Source of the DNA: JAVKFY01 sp040223615 | GTDB lineage: Bacteria; Pseudomonadota; Alphaproteobacteria; GCA-2731375 | DNA length: 64,000 nt | Direction of reading: 5' to 3' | Assembly (NCBI GenBank): GCA_040223615.1 | Contig: JAVKFY010000054.1 | Location: forward strand, 1 to 64,000 | Part shown: piece after piece, positions 16,696 to 24,239 of the stretch | How the letters are laid out: each line of letters opens with the position of its first letter | Numbering within the stretch: position 1 is the first letter of the stretch | Translations under genes and position numbers: made by a program | The notes under the pieces: generated by a model | Databases searched by the model: none | The model's input: the letters and a program-made list of their open reading frames with translations, nothing else | Told to the model about the DNA's origin: nothing

Positions 16696-16878
16696 TACGG
16701 TGTAGCGCCGCTGGCGCTGCGCGCGCGCCCGGCTGATATTTTGCAGGCTGGCGATGACGGTCCGCCGCGCGGGTGTGCCCGGCTTCGTGCCTGCCAGCCC
16801 TTCCGAAACCTTCTGGAACAGCACGGCCAGTTCCACATCGCTTCTGCGGGATAGTTCGTTGTCGGTGATCAGTCTCAT
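16684..16878 (-). CDS. Small basic protein, 64 residues
   Basis: The perfect AAGGAGG site 6 bases before ATG (16,876-16,878) decides this start over the longer frame. The product begins MRLITDNELSRRSDVELAVLF and ends with a basic stretch (SRARAQRQRRYTVPGF). It looks like a small helical DNA-binding-like protein; no family recognised. Convergent with the coiled-coil gene, and the last gene before the element's right end. Confidence 0.65.
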   Translation of the reverse strand: MRLITDNELSRRSDVELAVLFQKVSEGLAGTKPGTPARRTVIASLQNISRARAQRQRRYTVPGF

Positions 16879-16900
16879 TGTTTCCTCCTTCACGTTTTTC

Positions 16901-16923
16901 AAGGCCCGGTCCATCCGGGCCTT
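16901..16923 (-). promoter_or_regulatory. Perfect 9-bp hairpin in the leader of the 64-residue gene
   Basis: AAGGCCCGG and CCGGGCCTT flank a five-base loop, 23 bases before the start codon and just upstream of the ribosome site. No T-run follows on either strand that would make a clear terminator. It may stabilise or regulate the short message. Confidence 0.4.
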
Positions 16924-17243
16924 CGCGCCCCCACACCACAATCGCGGGGGAAGGCCCGGTGGCTGTGGCCGCAGGAAAAGGTGTGAGGAAGGAAACGCGA
17001 GCGTTTCGCCGGCGGCGGACGGCCGGACGGTGCGAATGAGGAGCAAGTCGACTGGCCGGATGCGTTTGCGGATGCGCGGCGTGGTCAGGAATCAGGTATG
17101 GTCACGTGGCGCCGGGCCGCTTGGCCGGCATTACAGAATTCAGCCGATAAGGCCGCGCAGCTCTTGCACAGTGCGTTACACATTCACAGATTCAAACGTC
17201 AAATATCTTTTATTATCAACTAGATAGAAGAGAGACTTACAGT

Positions 17244-17288
17244 CTCATAACCTGAAGGTCGTAGGTTCAAATCCTACCCCCGCAACCA
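17244..17288 (+). other. Attachment site: 3' half of tRNA-fMet
   Basis: The 45 bases run from the anticodon loop CTCATAA through the 3' anticodon strand, variable loop, T-arm (GTAGG...CCTAC) and acceptor strand to CCA, and match the 3' half of initiator tRNA. The 5' part is missing: the preceding bases are AT-rich and form only three of five anticodon-stem pairs. This is the duplicated core left at the far end of an element that integrated at the anticodon loop. The intact tRNA must be at the other end, outside the window. Confidence 0.85.
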
Positions 17289-17301
17289 ACTCTAATTCCG
17301 C

Positions 17302-17337
17302 AAGCCCGTCATGCGAGATCGTGCCGGGCTTTTTTTG
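17302..17337 (+). terminator. Native terminator of the disrupted tRNA-fMet
   Basis: AAGCCCG pairs with CGGGCTT around a loop of about 16 bases, followed by TTTTTT. It lies 13 bases after the tRNA CCA end, so it belongs to the chromosome side of the junction. Confidence 0.75.
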
Positions 17338-17852
17338 CTGTTCGGGCACAGGCGAGGATGGCCGCGAGCCGGCCCTTCAGGGCGACACGCAGCTCGCCAT
17401 CGGCTTAGCCTACTGTTTCATTGTTGCCGGGTGCCATGTCTTGCCCGCGACTCGCGCTGAATGTTGCACGGGCAAGGTGCCATCCATCGGATTTGCCAGT
17501 GGCGGGACTGGCGAACGATTACGTGCTGGCGCGTGAGACCGCTCGCTGGACGCTTCGGACCCCTACTTCGAAATCCCGAGCTACATACTCATAGGCCACC
17601 ATCCGCGGCATGCCCTTTGCGATCACTTTCTCAAGGCCTGGACATGCGTTGCCCGCCGGGCGGCTTTCGCGTCCTCATTGCCGGCTGCTGTCTCCGACGT
17701 AGCCTCGGCTTGGCCGTCGGTCTCAGGAAGGAGGATCGCGCTATTGGATCGGTAGACGTACGCTGTCCTAGGGAGTTCGAACGCTGGTCGCGGGCTGCTC
17801 GGGCTTGACGCGCCAAACGGGTGCGCCAAACCCGAGCAAGGGGGGGCTACGG
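17338..17852. other. Intergenic chromosomal stretch next to the integration site
   Basis: 515 bases with no gene I can support. Short open frames on both strands lack ribosome sites and domain signatures. It may contain remnants left by earlier insertion events, but nothing is recognisable. Confidence 0.4.
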
Positions 17853-18338
17853 CTAATTCGGCATGACCACGTTGTCGATGACATGGATGACGCCGTTGCT
17901 GGCGACGACGTCGGCGCTAATCACGGACGCGTTGTCGATCTTGACCCCGTCCGTCGCGTTCACCGACAACTTGCTGCCCTGCACTGTCTCAACCATCGCC
18001 ATCTTACCGGCGATGTCGGCAGCCATGATCTTGCCGGGGACGACATGGTAGGTGAGGACCGCTATGAGCTTATCCTTGTTCTCCGGCTTCAGCAGTGAAT
18101 CGACGGTACCGGCAGGCAGCTTGGCAAAGGCCTCATCCGTCGGGGCGAAGACGGTGAACGGACCGTCGCCCTTCAGCGTGTCGACCAGGCCGGCGGCCTT
18201 CACGGCGGCGACCAGCGTCTGGAACTTGCCGGCCGACACAGCCGTGTCGACGATGTCGGCGGCCTGCGCCATTGCGCTGCCGATGAGCATCGGTACGGCG
18301 ATAGCGGCACTCAGGGCGACGTTGCGAAGCAGGCTCAT
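17853..18338 (-). CDS. Secreted fasciclin-domain protein
   Basis: 161 residues from the ATG with AGGAGG 7 bases upstream. Signal peptide 1-26 (MSLLRNVALSAAIAVPMLIG, cleavage after AQA). A single FAS1 domain follows with the usual blocks GKFQTLVAAVKAAGL, GPFTVFAPTDEAFAKLP, LTYHVVPGKI and the final NGVIHVIDNVVMP. FAS1 proteins act in adhesion or cell-envelope stability. An RpoE-type promoter lies about 38 bases upstream of the start, placing it in the photo-oxidative stress regulon. Confidence 0.92.
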   Translation of the reverse strand: MSLLRNVALSAAIAVPMLIGSAMAQAADIVDTAVSAGKFQTLVAAVKAAGLVDTLKGDGPFTVFAPTDEAFAKLPAGTVDSLLKPENKDKLIAVLTYHVVPGKIMAADIAGKMAMVETVQGSKLSVNATDGVKIDNASVISADVVASNGVIHVIDNVVMPN

Positions 18339-18375
18339 GGTGGACCTCCTGTTCCTTGAGCATTTGGTACCCTGG

Positions 18376-18403
18376 ACTACGCCGGGCGACGGTGATCGGA
18401 TCA
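18376..18403 (-). promoter_or_regulatory. RpoE-type promoter of the fasciclin gene
   Basis: On the minus strand: TGATCC (18,398-18,403), 16 bases, CGTAGT (18,376-18,381). Same layout as five other sites in the next 6 kb. The start codon is about 38 bases downstream. Confidence 0.75.
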
Positions 18404-18509
18404 CAGACATCCGGCATCGCGTCGTCGCTCTATCGGCAGCGCGCAGCGGAACGCACGAGGGCGGCGATGTGGGTACATCGCCGCCCTCGGGTTCGAAACC
18501 GCCAGTCGC

Positions 18510-19166
18510 CTAGAAGCGGAAGAGTGGATTGACGACGCGGCCGATCGGGCCGGTGAGGCGCAATGGCGCGTCGGTCACGGCCAGGCAAATGCAATCCTCG
18601 CCCGCATCGGCGACGGGCTGATGGTCAACGCTGGGATCGGCAATCGCGACATCGCCGCGCACATAGTGACCGCTAGCGTCAGCGAAGCCGCCGGCCAGGA
18701 CCAGCGTCAACTCCGAACCATGATGGCTGTGGCGTGGCATTGCCGCGCCAGCGCCAATGCGGAGCATCCGGGTCTTGACGCCGGGAAAGTTCTCGAGCAG
18801 CTCGATGATCGACAGCGCGCCGCGACCGCGCCACAGGCGGTCGGTTAGTTGCTCGCCCAGATAGCCGCGGAGCGGCTGCGGCAGCAGCGGTGCGCCTTCG
18901 CTGGCAGGCGTCTTCGACTCTGCAAGCGCTGACCCGGTCGGTTCGGCCTCCAGCTCCGCCATCACCCGGCTCAGCGCGTCGTCGGAGAGCGGCTCCGGTT
19001 CCAGGCTTTCCAGCATGCTGCCAAAAATGCGCTCGTCCCGGTTCACCTCCTGGCGGCAGGTCGGACACAGCGCCAAATGCGTCGCCAGCAGCAATGACGT
19101 GGGCTCGTCTTTCATTCCCGCGGCATAGTCCGACAACAGATCGGGCGTCGGATGGTGCGTTACCAT
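18510..19166 (-). CDS. chrR: ChrR-type anti-sigma factor
   Basis: 218 residues. The N-terminal zinc-binding anti-sigma domain has the HxxxCxxC motif (His30, Cys34, Cys37). A variable linker leads to a C-terminal cupin domain (about 105-205) with the metal ligands of ChrR: HSHHGSE and the later His in VDHQP. In Rhodobacter sphaeroides, ChrR holds RpoE inactive and releases it on singlet-oxygen stress. The gene overlaps the end of rpoE by one base (TAATG), so the two are translationally coupled. Confidence 0.92.
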   Translation of the reverse strand: MVTHHPTPDLLSDYAAGMKDEPTSLLLATHLALCPTCRQEVNRDERIFGSMLESLEPEPLSDDALSRVMAELEAEPTGSALAESKTPASEGAPLLPQPLRGYLGEQLTDRLWRGRGALSIIELLENFPGVKTRMLRIGAGAAMPRHSHHGSELTLVLAGGFADASGHYVRGDVAIADPSVDHQPVADAGEDCICLAVTDAPLRLTGPIGRVVNPLFRF

Positions 19167-19801
19167 TACTCGTACTCCTCCATGGCCGTTCGTAGCTTCG
19201 TCATCGCCAGTCGAATCCGCGACTTCACGGTGCCGAGTGGAATGCCGGCTTGATCGGCGATGTCGCTGTGAGACATTTCGTCAAAGAAGGCGCGCCGGAT
19301 GATCTCGGCCTGGTCGGGCGGAAGCTCGCCAATCGCCTTGCGCAGCTGCGCCTCGCTCTGCGCCTCCATCGCCTGACGATCCGCTGCCGGCTCGGCCGCT
19401 GGCACCAGCGCCGGGTCATTCGGATCGAGCTCTGGCCGCCGCGCGCGGCGAATGAGGTCGATGCGCCGGTTGCGGGCAATCGAGAAAATCCAAGCGGCCG
19501 CGCTTGCCTTGCGCCGGTCGAACTGCGGCGCGCGCCGCCAGATCGATATCAGGACGTCCTGCGCGATGTCTTCGGCGACCGCCGGTTCCGCACCCAGTCG
19601 GCGACTGTAGGCTTTCACGCGCGATGCGAAGTGGGCAAACAACGACGCGAACGCTGCTCGGTCATGCCGCTCCGCGATTGCTTCGATCAGCGTTTCAGCG
19701 TCAATCATGTCGCGCGCGGATCCTCCGACAACCGAGCTGCCGAGCCCTGGTTGGCTCGGGCCGCCGGCCGTCGTTCCCGCAGAAGCCGCTTCAACGTTCA
19801 A
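19166..19801 (-). CDS. rpoE: ECF sigma factor RpoE, ECF11 type
   Basis: Sigma-70 region 2 (about 45-110: DIAQDVLISIWRRAPQFD, AWIFSIARNRRIDLIRR) and region 4 (about 155-205: LPPDQAEIIRRAFF, GIPLGTVKSRIRLAMTKLR). Start choice: a TTG with GGGAGG at ideal spacing gives 211 residues; an ATG 93 bases downstream (19,708) gives the family's usual length but its GGAGG is 12 bases away. The cognate promoter lies directly upstream, so the gene is autoregulated. Paired with chrR; controls the response to singlet oxygen and related damage. Confidence 0.93.
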   Translation of the reverse strand: MNVEAASAGTTAGGPSQPGLGSSVVGGSARDMIDAETLIEAIAERHDRAAFASLFAHFASRVKAYSRRLGAEPAVAEDIAQDVLISIWRRAPQFDRRKASAAAWIFSIARNRRIDLIRRARRPELDPNDPALVPAAEPAADRQAMEAQSEAQLRKAIGELPPDQAEIIRRAFFDEMSHSDIADQAGIPLGTVKSRIRLAMTKLRTAMEEYE

Positions 19802-19825
19802 GTTTGCCTCCCAATACTCATTAAG

Positions 19826-19853
19826 GCTACGCGCGCGGAGGGCTTTCGGATCA
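19826..19853 (-). promoter_or_regulatory. RpoE-type promoter of rpoE-chrR
   Basis: TGATCC (19,848-19,853), 16 bases, CGTAGC (19,826-19,831) on the minus strand, just upstream of the TTG start and its ribosome site. Supports autoregulation. Confidence 0.75.
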
Positions 19854-19887
19854 TTTGCGGCCTGTCCAGGTCAGCAACAGTTTCCCG

Positions 19888-19915
19888 TGATCGGATGGCC
19901 GACACGTTGCGTAAT
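19888..19915 (+). promoter_or_regulatory. RpoE-type promoter, divergent from rpoE
   Basis: TGATCG (19,888-19,893), 16 bases, CGTAAT (19,910-19,915) on the plus strand. It points toward the broken DUF3833 gene, whose start lies about 53 bases downstream. Confidence 0.65.
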
Positions 19916-19967
19916 GCCCGCCAGCATTGAGGTCAGGCGGAGCCGATCAGCTAACCAGGAGAGACCG

Positions 19968-20347
19968 ATGCGCCAGCCGTTGCGAGTGTCACCATCAAAT
20001 GGCGAGTTCCGACTGGACCGGTTCCTGGTTGGCCAGACCAAGGCCCTTGGCTTCTTCCTGGACCGGTTCGGCATCGTCCGCCGCTCCTTCGAGGCCGGCA
20101 TCGAGGGGCGTTAGGTCGACGGCCAGCTCAGTGTGGATGAGCGTTTTCCTACAACGACGGCGAGACCGAGGCGCGAAGCTGGTGGTTCCGTCCCGCAGGC
20201 CCGGGGCGCTGGACTGGCCGCGCCGGCGACGTCGCGGGCAGCGCGCTCGTCGAGTCACGAGGGCACGTTATCTCATGGCGCTACACCCTCGTGCTGCCGG
20301 CGAGCGAAGCGATCGCGGAACCGGCCGACGTCCAGGAAGCGGCCTGA
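19968..20347 (+). pseudogene. DUF3833 protein, broken by a stop and a frameshift
   Basis: A good ribosome site (AGGAGAG) and ATG 19968 open a frame reading FRLDRFLVGQTKALGFFLDRFG, typical of DUF3833, which ends at TAG 20,112-20,114. Reading on, VDGQLSVDERF follows; then a missing base near 20,145 shifts the frame, after which YNDGETEARSWWFRPAGPG, GRAGDVAGSALVESRGHVISWRYTLVLP continue the family pattern to TGA at 20,345. The C-terminal third of DUF3833 is also missing. The gene once belonged to the RpoE regulon, judging by its promoter. Confidence 0.8.
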
Positions 20348-20373
20348 ACCGGCGCGCCAGTCGCGCTCGCTCG

Positions 20374-21087
20374 CTACCAGGGGATCGGGTTGCCGTCCGG
20401 GTCGAGGAAAGCGCCGGAATCGGCCGGCTTCAGCGCCGCGCAGGTGCCGATCAGCCGTTCAGCTGCTTGGGCTGGCGAGGTGACATTGAGGCCGACCTTG
20501 GCGAATGGGACCGACAGTGCGGTTTCGACGGTGCCGGGATGCAGTGCCACCACGACGCCGTTCGGATTTCGTCGCCGCAGCTCGACGGCCGCGGTGCGCA
20601 CGACCTGATTCAAGGCGGCCTTGGAGGCACGGTAGGCGTACCAACCACCCAGGCGGTTGTCGCCGATGCTGCCGACCCGGGCGGAAATGGTGGCGAAGGC
20701 CGCAAGGCCAGATTTCGGCAGCAGCGGCAGCAGGTGCTTCATCAGCAGCGCCGGGCCGATGGCATTGATGGCGAAGGCACGGGCGAGGTGGTCCGGATCC
20801 AGCTGGGTCCAGCTCTTCTCCGGGGCGAACCTGTCGTCGTGCAGGAAACCTGTCGCATCGATGACCAGGCGCACCGGCGCACCGCGCGCGGCGATGCGGC
20901 CCGCCGCGGCCGCTATGTGGGCTTCGACGGTGACATCGCAGGGGTCCGGACCGGCGCGACTGAGCGCGATCGTCCGGTCAGCATAGCCTCCTCCGTGCAA
21001 GGCGCGGACCAGCGCGGCGCCGATGCCGCCGCTGGCGCCAGCGATCACGGCGAGGCCGTCATCTAGTTCAAGCTGAAGGTCAGTCAT
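20374..21087 (-). CDS. Short-chain dehydrogenase/reductase, C-factor-like
   Basis: 237 residues. Rossmann nucleotide motif GASGGIGAALVRAL (about 17-30), catalytic Ser in ATISARVGS and YxxxK in YAYRASKAALNQ. Substrate unknown. SDRs of this kind often sit beside photolyase and DUF3833 genes in alphaproteobacterial stress loci. No RpoE-type promoter with 16-base spacing was found directly upstream; it may be read from folE, which ends 290 bases upstream. Convergent with the DUF3833 pseudogene. Confidence 0.85.
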   Translation of the reverse strand: MTDLQLELDDGLAVIAGASGGIGAALVRALHGGGYADRTIALSRAGPDPCDVTVEAHIAAAAGRIAARGAPVRLVIDATGFLHDDRFAPEKSWTQLDPDHLARAFAINAIGPALLMKHLLPLLPKSGLAAFATISARVGSIGDNRLGGWYAYRASKAALNQVVRTAAVELRRRNPNGVVVALHPGTVETALSVPFAKVGLNVTSPAQAAERLIGTCAALKPADSGAFLDPDGNPIPW

Positions 21088-21377
21088 CGGTTCAGAGCCC
21101 TCGTCTCATCCGACCGCAGTCCGATACGCCGACGGTTCCACCAGCAGCAGAGCAGGCCAAGGGCGCCTACGCGAGAACGCGCCCCTGCGCGAGGATCCTT
21201 CGTCTCAGATCGTCGACGCCCGTTTCGCCGAGCTCGGTCGATGTCTGACGGTGCCTCGCGACGACCGGCAGCGACGGCAGCGCGTGCGGCAGTGCCATGT
21301 CCGCAGCCTACTTGCCAGTCGCGCGCGGCGGCATGGCGGCAGCATCGTGCAGTCGTCGGGGCGAGCGCGTGGTGCGC

Positions 21378-22010
21378 CTACCTGCCGTTGATCATCGACA
21401 TGACCTCGCGACGTGAGGCCGAGTCGGTGCGAAAGTGACCCAGCATCGTGCTCGTCACCATGTTGACGCCGTGCTTGTGCACGCCGCGTGTGGTCATGCA
21501 GTGGTGCTCCGCTTCGATTACCACCGCGACGCCCCGGGGCTGCAGCACCGTTTGGATCGCTTGTGCGATCTGCGACGTCATCTTCTCCTGGATTTGAAGG
21601 CGACGGGCAAAACCGTCGACCACGCGTGCCAACTTGCTGATGCCGACGACGCGGCGGTCTGGCAGGTAGGCGACATGCGCCGCGCCGATGATCGGGAGCA
21701 TATGATGCTCGCAATGGCTTTCGAAACGGATGGCCTTGAGCAGCACGATCTCGTCGTAGCCCTCGACCTCCTCGAAGGTGCGGCTGAGAAATTCGGCCGG
21801 GTCCATCTGGTAGCCGCCGAAGAGCTCGCCGAACGAGCGAACCACGCGCTCCGGCGTTCCGGCCAGACCCTCTCGCGCCGGATCGTCGCCAGCCCACTCA
21901 ATCAGCGTTCGCACGGCCGCTTCGGCGTCGGCCTGAGTGAGACGGGGATGATCGGCCGCGCCCGAGGCGGTTGCCAATGCCGTGAGTCGGTTTGTCACGA
22001 TGCCGTTCAT
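21378..22010 (-). CDS. folE: GTP cyclohydrolase I
   Basis: 210 residues from the ATG preceded by GGGAGAGGG. The zinc-binding and catalytic segments are intact: SHCEHHMLPIIG (Cys and His), VVGISKLARVVDGFARRLQ, and EAEHHCMTTRGV (second Cys). It converts GTP to dihydroneopterin triphosphate, the first step of folate and pterin synthesis. Here it has its own RpoE-type promoter and sits beside the photolyase, so a second, stress-linked copy supplying pterin or folate cofactor is plausible (inference). Confidence 0.93.
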   Translation of the reverse strand: MNGIVTNRLTALATASGAADHPRLTQADAEAAVRTLIEWAGDDPAREGLAGTPERVVRSFGELFGGYQMDPAEFLSRTFEEVEGYDEIVLLKAIRFESHCEHHMLPIIGAAHVAYLPDRRVVGISKLARVVDGFARRLQIQEKMTSQIAQAIQTVLQPRGVAVVIEAEHHCMTTRGVHKHGVNMVTSTMLGHFRTDSASRREVMSMINGR

Positions 22011-22053
22011 GATGCGAAGCCCTCTCCCTGTTTTTTTCCCGCTGATGCGATGG

Positions 22054-22081
22054 TTACGCACCGGCATGCGCGCTGGATCAC
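22054..22081 (-). promoter_or_regulatory. RpoE-type promoter of folE
   Basis: TGATCC (22,076-22,081), 16 bases, CGTAAC (22,054-22,059) on the minus strand, about 44 bases before the folE start and just after the photolyase stop codon. Confidence 0.7.
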
Positions 22082-22106
22082 CGAGGGCGGGACGGGCCGT
22101 GGCGCG

Positions 22107-23660
22107 CTAGCCAGCCAGGCGCTTCAGGAACCGGGCGGCGCTCGATCTGACAGCGCGCTTTTCGCCGGCGTCCATGCGGTCCCAGGTGCGATATAGCGGC
22201 GCCAGCCGCGGGTTGCCCTTGAGCCGGCGCCGGTGTCTGGCGAGAAAATCCCAGTAGAGGAAGTTGAACGGGCAGGCATCCGCGCCGCTCCGCTGCCGGG
22301 CGTCGTAGCGGCAGCCGCGACAATAGTCGGACATGCGATTGATGTAGTTGGCGCTGGCGGCATACGGCTTTGACGCCAGCAGCCCGCCGTCGGCGAATTG
22401 GCTCATGCCCAGCGTATTCGGCAGCTCCACCCATTCGACGGCATCGGCGTAGACGGCCAGGTACCACTCGTGCACCGCGTGCGGGTCAACCCCGGCCAGC
22501 AGGGCGAAGTTGCCGGTGATCATCAGCCGCTGGATGTGGTGCGCATAGGCCTCGTCGCGGGTCTGGCGGACGCAGGTGGCGATGCACGCCATGTCGGTGT
22601 CGCCGGTCCAGTAGAAGTCGGGCAGCGGCCGCTGGTGTCGAAGCTGATTTCGCTCAGCGTAGCCAGGCATCTTGAGACAGTAGATGCCGCGAACATACTC
22701 TCGCCAGCCGATCACCTGCCGGACAAAGCCTTCGGCGGCGTTGAGCGGAGCGTCTCCCTGACGATAGGCCGCTTCGACGCGGCGGCAGACCTCGAGCGGG
22801 TCCAGAAGACCGATATTCAGGTAGAGCGACACCACCGCATGAAAAAGAAAGTCGTCGTTTCGCAGCATCGCGTCCTGGTAATCGCCGAAATGTGGCAGCG
22901 ATGCCGACACGAAGTGCTCGAAGGCCAGCTCAGCTTGCTCGCGCGTGACGCCGAACCAGAATGGCTCAAGCTCGCCAAAATTTCCGGGAAACCTGGCGCG
23001 CACCAGATCAAGCACGTCCACGGTCTCCGAGTCTGGTTCGAACTGTCTCGGCCCTTCGGCTGGCGGCATCTTTCCGGGCGGCTTGCGGTTGTCGGCATCG
23101 AAGTTCCAGCGACCGCCCTCTGGTGCGTCGCCGTGCATCAGCAGGCCGGTCTTCCGGCGCATGTGGCGATAGAAGTGCTCCATCCGCGGCGCCTTCCGAC
23201 CCTCGATCCAGGATGCGAATGCGCTCACGGAGCACAGGAACCGATCATCGTCGAGACGTTCGACGTCCAGGTCGCCGCTTCGGTCGAGATCCTCCAGCGC
23301 CCGCGCCAGGCGCCATTCGCCCGGTGCAGTCGCCAGGATGGCACGGGTTTGGTGCCGGGCTGCGGCACGCTTCAGCTCGCCGACGATCGACCCGGTGTTG
23401 CCGGGGGCATCCAGCATCACGTAGTCGACGCGCCAGCCGTCTTGTTGCAGCTCGGACGCAAAATGGCGCATCGCTGCCAGCACGAAGGCGAGCTTCTTCT
23501 TGTGATGGCCGACATACTTAGTTTCCTCCTCGACCTCCGCGAGCAGAACCGTATCTCGATCCTTGTCGGCATGTCGCAGGGCCGCGATGCGCGGCGACAG
23601 CTGATCGCCGAGCACGAGGATGATGCGGGCTTGGCGATCAGCTTTGAGCCGAGGTGACAT
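22107..23660 (-). CDS. phrB: Cryptochrome/photolyase, iron-sulfur (6-4) type
   Basis: 517 residues, the length of the FeS-BCP group. The N-terminal antenna-type Rossmann domain begins RIILVLGDQLSP; the C-terminal helical FAD domain includes RQVIGWREYVRGIYC and RQTRDEAYAHHIQRLMITGN. Cysteines for a 4Fe-4S cluster are in place: one in DMACIAT, a CxxC in DYCRGCRYD, and one 13 residues later in DACPFN, the spacing of Agrobacterium PhrB. It repairs (6-4) photoproducts with light. In an operon with the small membrane protein upstream, under an RpoE-type promoter. Confidence 0.94.
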   Translation of the reverse strand: MSPRLKADRQARIILVLGDQLSPRIAALRHADKDRDTVLLAEVEEETKYVGHHKKKLAFVLAAMRHFASELQQDGWRVDYVMLDAPGNTGSIVGELKRAAARHQTRAILATAPGEWRLARALEDLDRSGDLDVERLDDDRFLCSVSAFASWIEGRKAPRMEHFYRHMRRKTGLLMHGDAPEGGRWNFDADNRKPPGKMPPAEGPRQFEPDSETVDVLDLVRARFPGNFGELEPFWFGVTREQAELAFEHFVSASLPHFGDYQDAMLRNDDFLFHAVVSLYLNIGLLDPLEVCRRVEAAYRQGDAPLNAAEGFVRQVIGWREYVRGIYCLKMPGYAERNQLRHQRPLPDFYWTGDTDMACIATCVRQTRDEAYAHHIQRLMITGNFALLAGVDPHAVHEWYLAVYADAVEWVELPNTLGMSQFADGGLLASKPYAASANYINRMSDYCRGCRYDARQRSGADACPFNFLYWDFLARHRRRLKGNPRLAPLYRTWDRMDAGEKRAVRSSAARFLKRLAG

Positions 23661-23711
23661 GGGCGCCGATCGTTGACAGGCGATAGGAGCCTTTCGACGA
23701 TCGCCCCGATT

Positions 23712-24044
23712 TTAGCGCGTCAGAGTCGCGCTAGCGGTGGGTGCGCCCCAGACGTCGTCATAGAGAACGGTACCGTCACGCCCGTCGCGCATGCGGTCGC
23801 GGTGGTGGCCAGCTTGCGCCCGCGCACGGCGAAACACATCGGCCGTGAAGAAGACCGCGATCAGAACGGCGACGTGACCGATCACCGTCGGTCCCAGCAC
23901 CATGGCCGATCCGATCCACAAGGTGAACACCGTCGACCACATGAACGACAAAATCATCATGTACTGGAACCGCACCATCTTGGGCAGCCTGGAGAGCGGG
24001 TTCAGGTTTTCGTCCATGATCAGTGCGTAGAGCTTCCTCAGCAT
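23712..24044 (-). CDS. Small membrane protein upstream of the photolyase
   Basis: 110 residues with two hydrophobic segments (about 27-49 and 53-70) and a charged C-terminal tail. AAGGA lies 10 bases before the ATG. It begins the photolyase operon and is preceded by an RpoE-type promoter. Function unknown; the link to the photolyase suggests a part in light or oxidative stress handling. Confidence 0.75.
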   Translation of the reverse strand: MLRKLYALIMDENLNPLSRLPKMVRFQYMMILSFMWSTVFTLWIGSAMVLGPTVIGHVAVLIAVFFTADVFRRARAQAGHHRDRMRDGRDGTVLYDDVWGAPTASATLTR

Positions 24045-24082
24045 CGGATTGTTCCTTCATTTTGTCGACCAGAGTACCGGTG

Positions 24083-24110
24083 ACTACGCCAGCGAAGGGC
24101 GCCCGGATCA
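24083..24110 (-). promoter_or_regulatory. RpoE-type promoter of the membrane-protein/photolyase operon
   Basis: TGATCC (24,105-24,110), 16 bases, CGTAGT (24,083-24,088) on the minus strand, about 40 bases before the start codon. Back to back with the ubiG promoter. Confidence 0.75.
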
Positions 24111-24149
24111 CCACACCGACGCCGACGCCAAGGATTGTCGGTGCCTACC

Positions 24150-24177
24150 TGATCCGTTCCACGAGGGCGGGCGTAGT
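24150..24177 (+). promoter_or_regulatory. RpoE-type promoter of the ubiG operon
   Basis: TGATCC (24,150-24,155), 16 bases, CGTAGT (24,172-24,177), 63 bases before the ubiG start. Divergent from the photolyase operon promoter 40 bases away. Confidence 0.75.
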
Positions 24178-24239
24178 CCTGGTCGAGGCGCGGGCGCGCC
24201 CATTCATCCGTCCTAAGTGCTGATCGGGATGACGCGATA

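Larger units (their letters stand above)
1..17288. mobile_element. Right part of an integrative mobilizable element inserted in tRNA-fMet
   Basis: Seen: serine resolvase, DUF2958, ParB-like protein, VirD4-like coupling protein, MOBQ relaxase and a nic-like oriT core, bounded on the right by a 45-bp copy of the 3' half of initiator tRNA. Several genes are visibly AT-richer than the rest. No mating-pair genes and no tyrosine integrase lie in the window. Inference: the left end, the intact tRNA-fMet and the integrase lie beyond position 1. Whether the element is self-transmissible or only mobilizable cannot be decided here. Confidence 0.8.

Noticed and set aside
17220..17288. A complete tRNA gene at the element end
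   Set aside because: Only the 3' half is present; D-arm and 5' acceptor strand are absent and the anticodon stem has mismatches.
20133..20483. Arg-rich plus-strand frame after the sigma-factor region
   Set aside because: It is the wrong frame of the broken DUF3833 gene after its frameshift.
21170..21200. GGATCC with a downstream CGTA upstream of the SDR gene as an RpoE promoter
   Set aside because: Spacing is 21 bases instead of 16 and the first base of the -35 differs.
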